This document shows positions 60,310 through 64,000 of a stretch of DNA of 64,000 nt, piece by piece. The notes beneath the pieces are model-generated. The model was not told the DNA's origin and did no database searches. It was given only the letters and a program-made list of their open reading frames with translations. The stretch lies in NCBI GenBank assembly GCA_028095005.1, contig CM051459.1:17036699-17100698 (forward strand). Direction: 5' to 3'. This DNA comes from Rhynchospora pubera (lineage: Eukaryota > Streptophyta > Magnoliopsida > Poales > Cyperaceae). Each line of letters starts with the position of its first letter. The first letter of the stretch is position 1. A program made the translations under genes and the position numbers.

Positions 60310-61030
60310 TTTAACCCAGAACGAGATTACTGCATTCTCGGTCTGGATTAATTGCAGAGAAATTTAATCCAGACCGCCATTTTCTCTTTTCCAAGAATGC
60401 AAATGCAGTAATAACCCAGACCGATATATGAATTTGCATTCTCGGCAATTATACATGCCTATTCACTCGGTCTGGATTAAATTTGCATTCTCGGCAATTA
60501 TACATGCCTATTCACTTTTTTAAAGGATATGGAAAAGAGAAAATGGCGGCAAGGAGAATTTGCTTTTTTTTTTTCGATGCCAGGGTCAGGTGGCAATTGT
60601 CGGCGTGGTAATTTGCTTATTTTTAACATGGCTAGCTGAGACGGGGGATATTGGAACTCCGGGATGACCTCAAACGGTCCTTTTTATTTTGACATTCGTA
60701 ATTATTATTTTGGGTTTATCTTTTTGTTTCACACAGTAGCATTTTCGGATGTTCGGTTCAAAATTGATGCATTTAAAATATAAGGGGATGATAGAACTTT
60801 ACTGTGCAATAATGTTATTTAGTAAATTTGTAAAAGTACATTTAAAACTAAGAACTTTTCTTTTTACTTGGTTTTGCACTCTATTGCCCGTTTCTGACCA
60901 AATCCAGGAAAGAAATGCAAAGCATCATTCAGATTTACAGGAATATTTAACATATATATTTTTTTTACAGGAATCTTTTTTCCACCGACAACCAAGAATG
61001 CAAATGCAGTAATAACCCAGACCGATCTAA
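60310..61030. repeat. Rearranged repeat patch upstream of the defensin gene
   Basis: ATTTGCATTCTCGGCAATTA is repeated directly (about 60431 and 60480). CCGCCATTTTCTCTTTTCC (60376-60394) has an exact inverted partner at 60531-60549. GCAAATGCAGTAATAACCCA recurs near 60400 and 61000. GGTCTGGATTAA and its complement occur several times. It looks like a small foldback or composite element that was rearranged. Confidence 0.65.
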
Positions 61031-61963
61031 TTGCCGAAAGATAAAGTCCTGCTTTACAATTCTCTTAAAATAAACCTAACTGTAAAGGGTACATTATTGA
61101 TAGACTATTAGCACTGAGTTGTGCACGCTTTTGGCATGTATCAAACATTCAAACTTAATGTCATGGCATAAGGCAGAGTTTGGGGTGTCTCTTTGATTTT
61201 TTTTTTATTTAGTAATTGTTTTATTTATTTATTTTTAAAAAAGATCAATACATAAGGACAATAGTATAAAATATAAATACCCTACTCATGCTCATGGTTA
61301 TACTTATCTGATTTTCTGAATTATTCGTAACTATCATGGCATAACATTTTTTTTTTTTTTGCTCTCATTCTTACAAATGGTTGTCTTATGAAAGTAATAT
61401 ATTTAAAACATGCAGTAACTTGAAAACCCATATATCTGAAAGGTCTGAACAATGGTCACTAAAGATGGCCATCCATGCTGGTGACTTTTTCGTTGTTTTG
61501 TTTTTCAAAAAGCCAATAGATTTAAAGGCACAGCATCGTATCGTAGTGATGCATAAACATAGTATAGAATAATTGTAGTGCGCATTAACTTTTACGATAT
61601 ATATTATTCCAGTGCAGATCCTGAATAATAAGTTGATGACTGTTAATTCTTCACAGAAAAGTATTGTTCAGTATTATCATCAAATTGACAATCTTTTATA
61701 AAGAAAAATGTTCATGATATTTATTCTCTATATAAATATCCCTTTTGTATATAAATAATATGGTTAAATCTCTCAAAATTTAAATTTTCGTTTGCTATCA
61801 AATTTCATAATTTATTATTAGAAGAAAGCATCTATCTTCAATAAATTGATTCTGTTAATCAGTGCTATCAGTCTAAGTAATGGTGGATCTATCTTCAATA
61901 ATTGGAAGAACTTTACAGGAAATTTTTCCCTTCTCTTTTACATTTTGTGGTATTATTTAATTA
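61031..61963. other. Intergenic, nothing recognised
   Basis: AT-rich, with short chance open frames only. Confidence 0.5.
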
Positions 61964-62200
61964 CTAGAGGGATCATCGAGCTTCGCTCGATATATGAGTT
62001 TTTATTAAATTATAATTTTTTTATAATAAATTTATTTGTAAATCATTTTTTATACTTTTTAGTAGTTCAATTCAATTTTATTTATTTGCAATGGATTAAA
62101 TTTTTTTTTCTAAATTTGTGAATGTTTGTAAAACGATTATTAAAGCCGTGATGTTCTAAAAATGATAAGCTAATTTGTGTTGAAAGTATTTCTGTAAATT
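61964..62200 (-). mobile_element. Helitron-like 3' end, second copy
   Basis: On the minus strand the hairpin ATCGAGC-GAA-GCTCGAT (61991-61975) precedes a terminal CTAG (61967-61964) followed by T. About 200 bp inside the end resemble 6117-6350, including ATGAGTTTTTATTAAATTA and CAATTTTATTTATTTG. No 5' end was found. Confidence 0.5.
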
Positions 62201-64000
62201 AGAGTAAAATATCGATAACCTTATTTTGATTGAATTAAAATTAGAATATAACCTTTTCACAACAAAATTCTTATGAATAAGAATTACATTTTTTTTTTAG
62301 AAGTTAACTTTTGGCCTTGCGACATATTGAAAATGCCACGGATATATTTTAAATATTATGTGTTTTGCGCCTCTTTGATTTCCAAACTCGCATTAAATAG
62401 ATGCGTATTTGGTATGTTCATTTAAACATGAGATATGCTTTAATTATGCAATTCTTTGATTTTCAATTATCAATTAAACTGATGCCCCTTAGCTTTCTGA
62501 AATTTAAATTACTGTTGTTCCATATGTATTTCTGCAATTAGATTACAATAATAAATTAATAAACGGAATCATTCCTTTGATATGTATTTCATAATTTCAA
62601 TATTTAAGTAGAAATTAATGCAATTAATGGTCCACGCATTTGTAAATTTTAATGGAATGAAACCGCTGGATTGCAGAACCAACTAAACCACAGAAGAGAG
62701 AACAATGACTGTCTAGTATGAGATGCAAAACTAATCGTTTGACAAATTTTTTTTTTAAAAAAAACCTCAAATTAACTTAGAAATCTTTTCAGGTTATACT
62801 ATGCTTTGGACTAAACATATGGCCTTTTATTATATATTGTAACAAATTATTAGCAGCACAACATCTTAAATCAATGACAAAAGCAAATGAAGAAAAAAAC
62901 AAAAAAAACATATACATCAAAATACGCACACACCAGCAAGAGCAATACTTGAGTAACACATCTTCAACTCTTAAATATCCCGGAAATTAAGTTTTGAACA
63001 CATCTTAAAGCAAAATAAAGAGATGCTACCTAAAATAAAGAGAAGAAATCAATGATTATTTACCGGCAGATTTACACAGTAAGAAAGCTATATTCATAAA
63101 CCTAATGGCACCATTTCAGGGATAGTATATGCAACCACCAACCAATTGAAATCTCGGTCACCTCAGTCCTTCCTCATGTAAATTCCAACAAATGGAGATT
63201 TTATTTTTATTTAAATAATGTCATAGACAGATATGTTCATATAAAAAATTTATGACAACTAAGCAAATTCAAAGAGATACACGACCTGAGTGAGCGACTA
63301 AGCAAGTTGACCATATGCCAATATATTTTGTCCTATTTTGCCAACTCTTCATCTCCCGTTTAATCCAAAAATTAGCATGAACCTATAGAGTATAGATCAT
63401 TGTTAATAGATATTAGTAACAATATAAACAAAATGAAATAAGTAAGAGGCAATCAATGTTTAAGCACAATTTCTAAGTCTATATATATCTGGTCCAATGT
63501 CAGACTATAGAATTATCGAATTCGTTAAGTAACAGGTTTTGTGACAGGTTTATAGATCAGACTATTGAATATATGATATATTCCTGATTAATGTTTGTTT
63601 CGGATTCAACATAGACTGTAGGTCCAATGTCTTGACGTACACGTTCTAACAACAAATCTGGTACCCTCATTCTTTTTCTTTTTGAGAAATCAGAAATTGT
63701 GCTGCCAGTTGAATCAATATTAAATGCCTAAACTTAAATTAGTTTAATTTCTATTTGTGTTTTGTTTATTTTTTCTAATATTTAAATTGTTAGCTGATGA
63801 TTTCAATACGTAATTTAGATTGTAAATGATTACTACATATATTTTATCATGCAACATTAGGTACGTCATATTTGAAATTTAGAGGATCCGCAAAGATAAA
63901 CCACAATTTTTTAAAAAATATTTGCTATATTCATTTACCAGTAAGCTACAGCATCAACTACTTTTATTTGTTTGAGAGTATGGTAGGATATGTGTTCATG
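62201..64000. other. AT-rich intergenic DNA, nothing recognised
   Basis: No gene, RNA or clear repeat found up to the window end on either strand. Confidence 0.5.

Overview
The window is nuclear DNA of a flowering plant, probably a dicot. The evidence is spliced genes with GT..AG introns and TATA-type promoters, plant-only families (U-box/ARM ubiquitin ligase, plant bHLH, plastid-type adenylate kinase, plant defensin, plant mobile domain), a Ty1/copia element primed by initiator tRNA-Met, and many MITEs. The species cannot be named from the sequence. The window is AT-rich and mostly repeats; four ordinary host genes stand among them.

Layout: (1) 1-4742, a decayed Ty1/copia retrotransposon. 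(2) 4743-7470, two related MITEs, a LINE relic, a Helitron-like 3' end and a foldback. (3) about 7475-31535, a degenerate tandem array of a ~172-bp AT-rich monomer, roughly 100 copies. It is interrupted by a TIR element (7804-10993) that itself holds a 2.7-kb solo LTR (8213-10950), by a rearranged 3.1-kb insertion (21743-24837), and by a 0.3-kb MITE (30915-31213). (4) 31.5-46.8 kb, the genic part: a PUB43/44 (SAUL1)-like U-box E3 ligase on +, then a bHLH factor and a plastid-type adenylate kinase on -, with MITEs between. (5) 46.8-50.1 kb, a MITE cluster (hAT-like and CACTA-like). (6) 50127-57964, a 7.84-kb Mutator-like element with ~198-bp TIRs and a perfect 9-bp target duplication. It carries two minus-strand genes, a nine-exon plant-mobile-domain (PMD) gene and a single-exon zinc-finger/repeat protein, but no transposase I can recognise. 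(7) 58.0-64.0 kb, a two-exon defensin gene on -, a rearranged repeat patch, a second Helitron-like end, and AT-rich DNA with nothing recognisable.

The four host genes have unrelated roles (ubiquitin ligase, transcription factor, nucleotide metabolism, defence peptide) and show no sign of acting together. The most notable features are the PMD-bearing Mutator-like element, whose right TIR appears to supply the PMD promoter, and the nucleosome-sized satellite array lying about 1-2 kb from a normal gene. Exon structures were worked out by hand from splice sites, phase and protein similarity, without transcript data.
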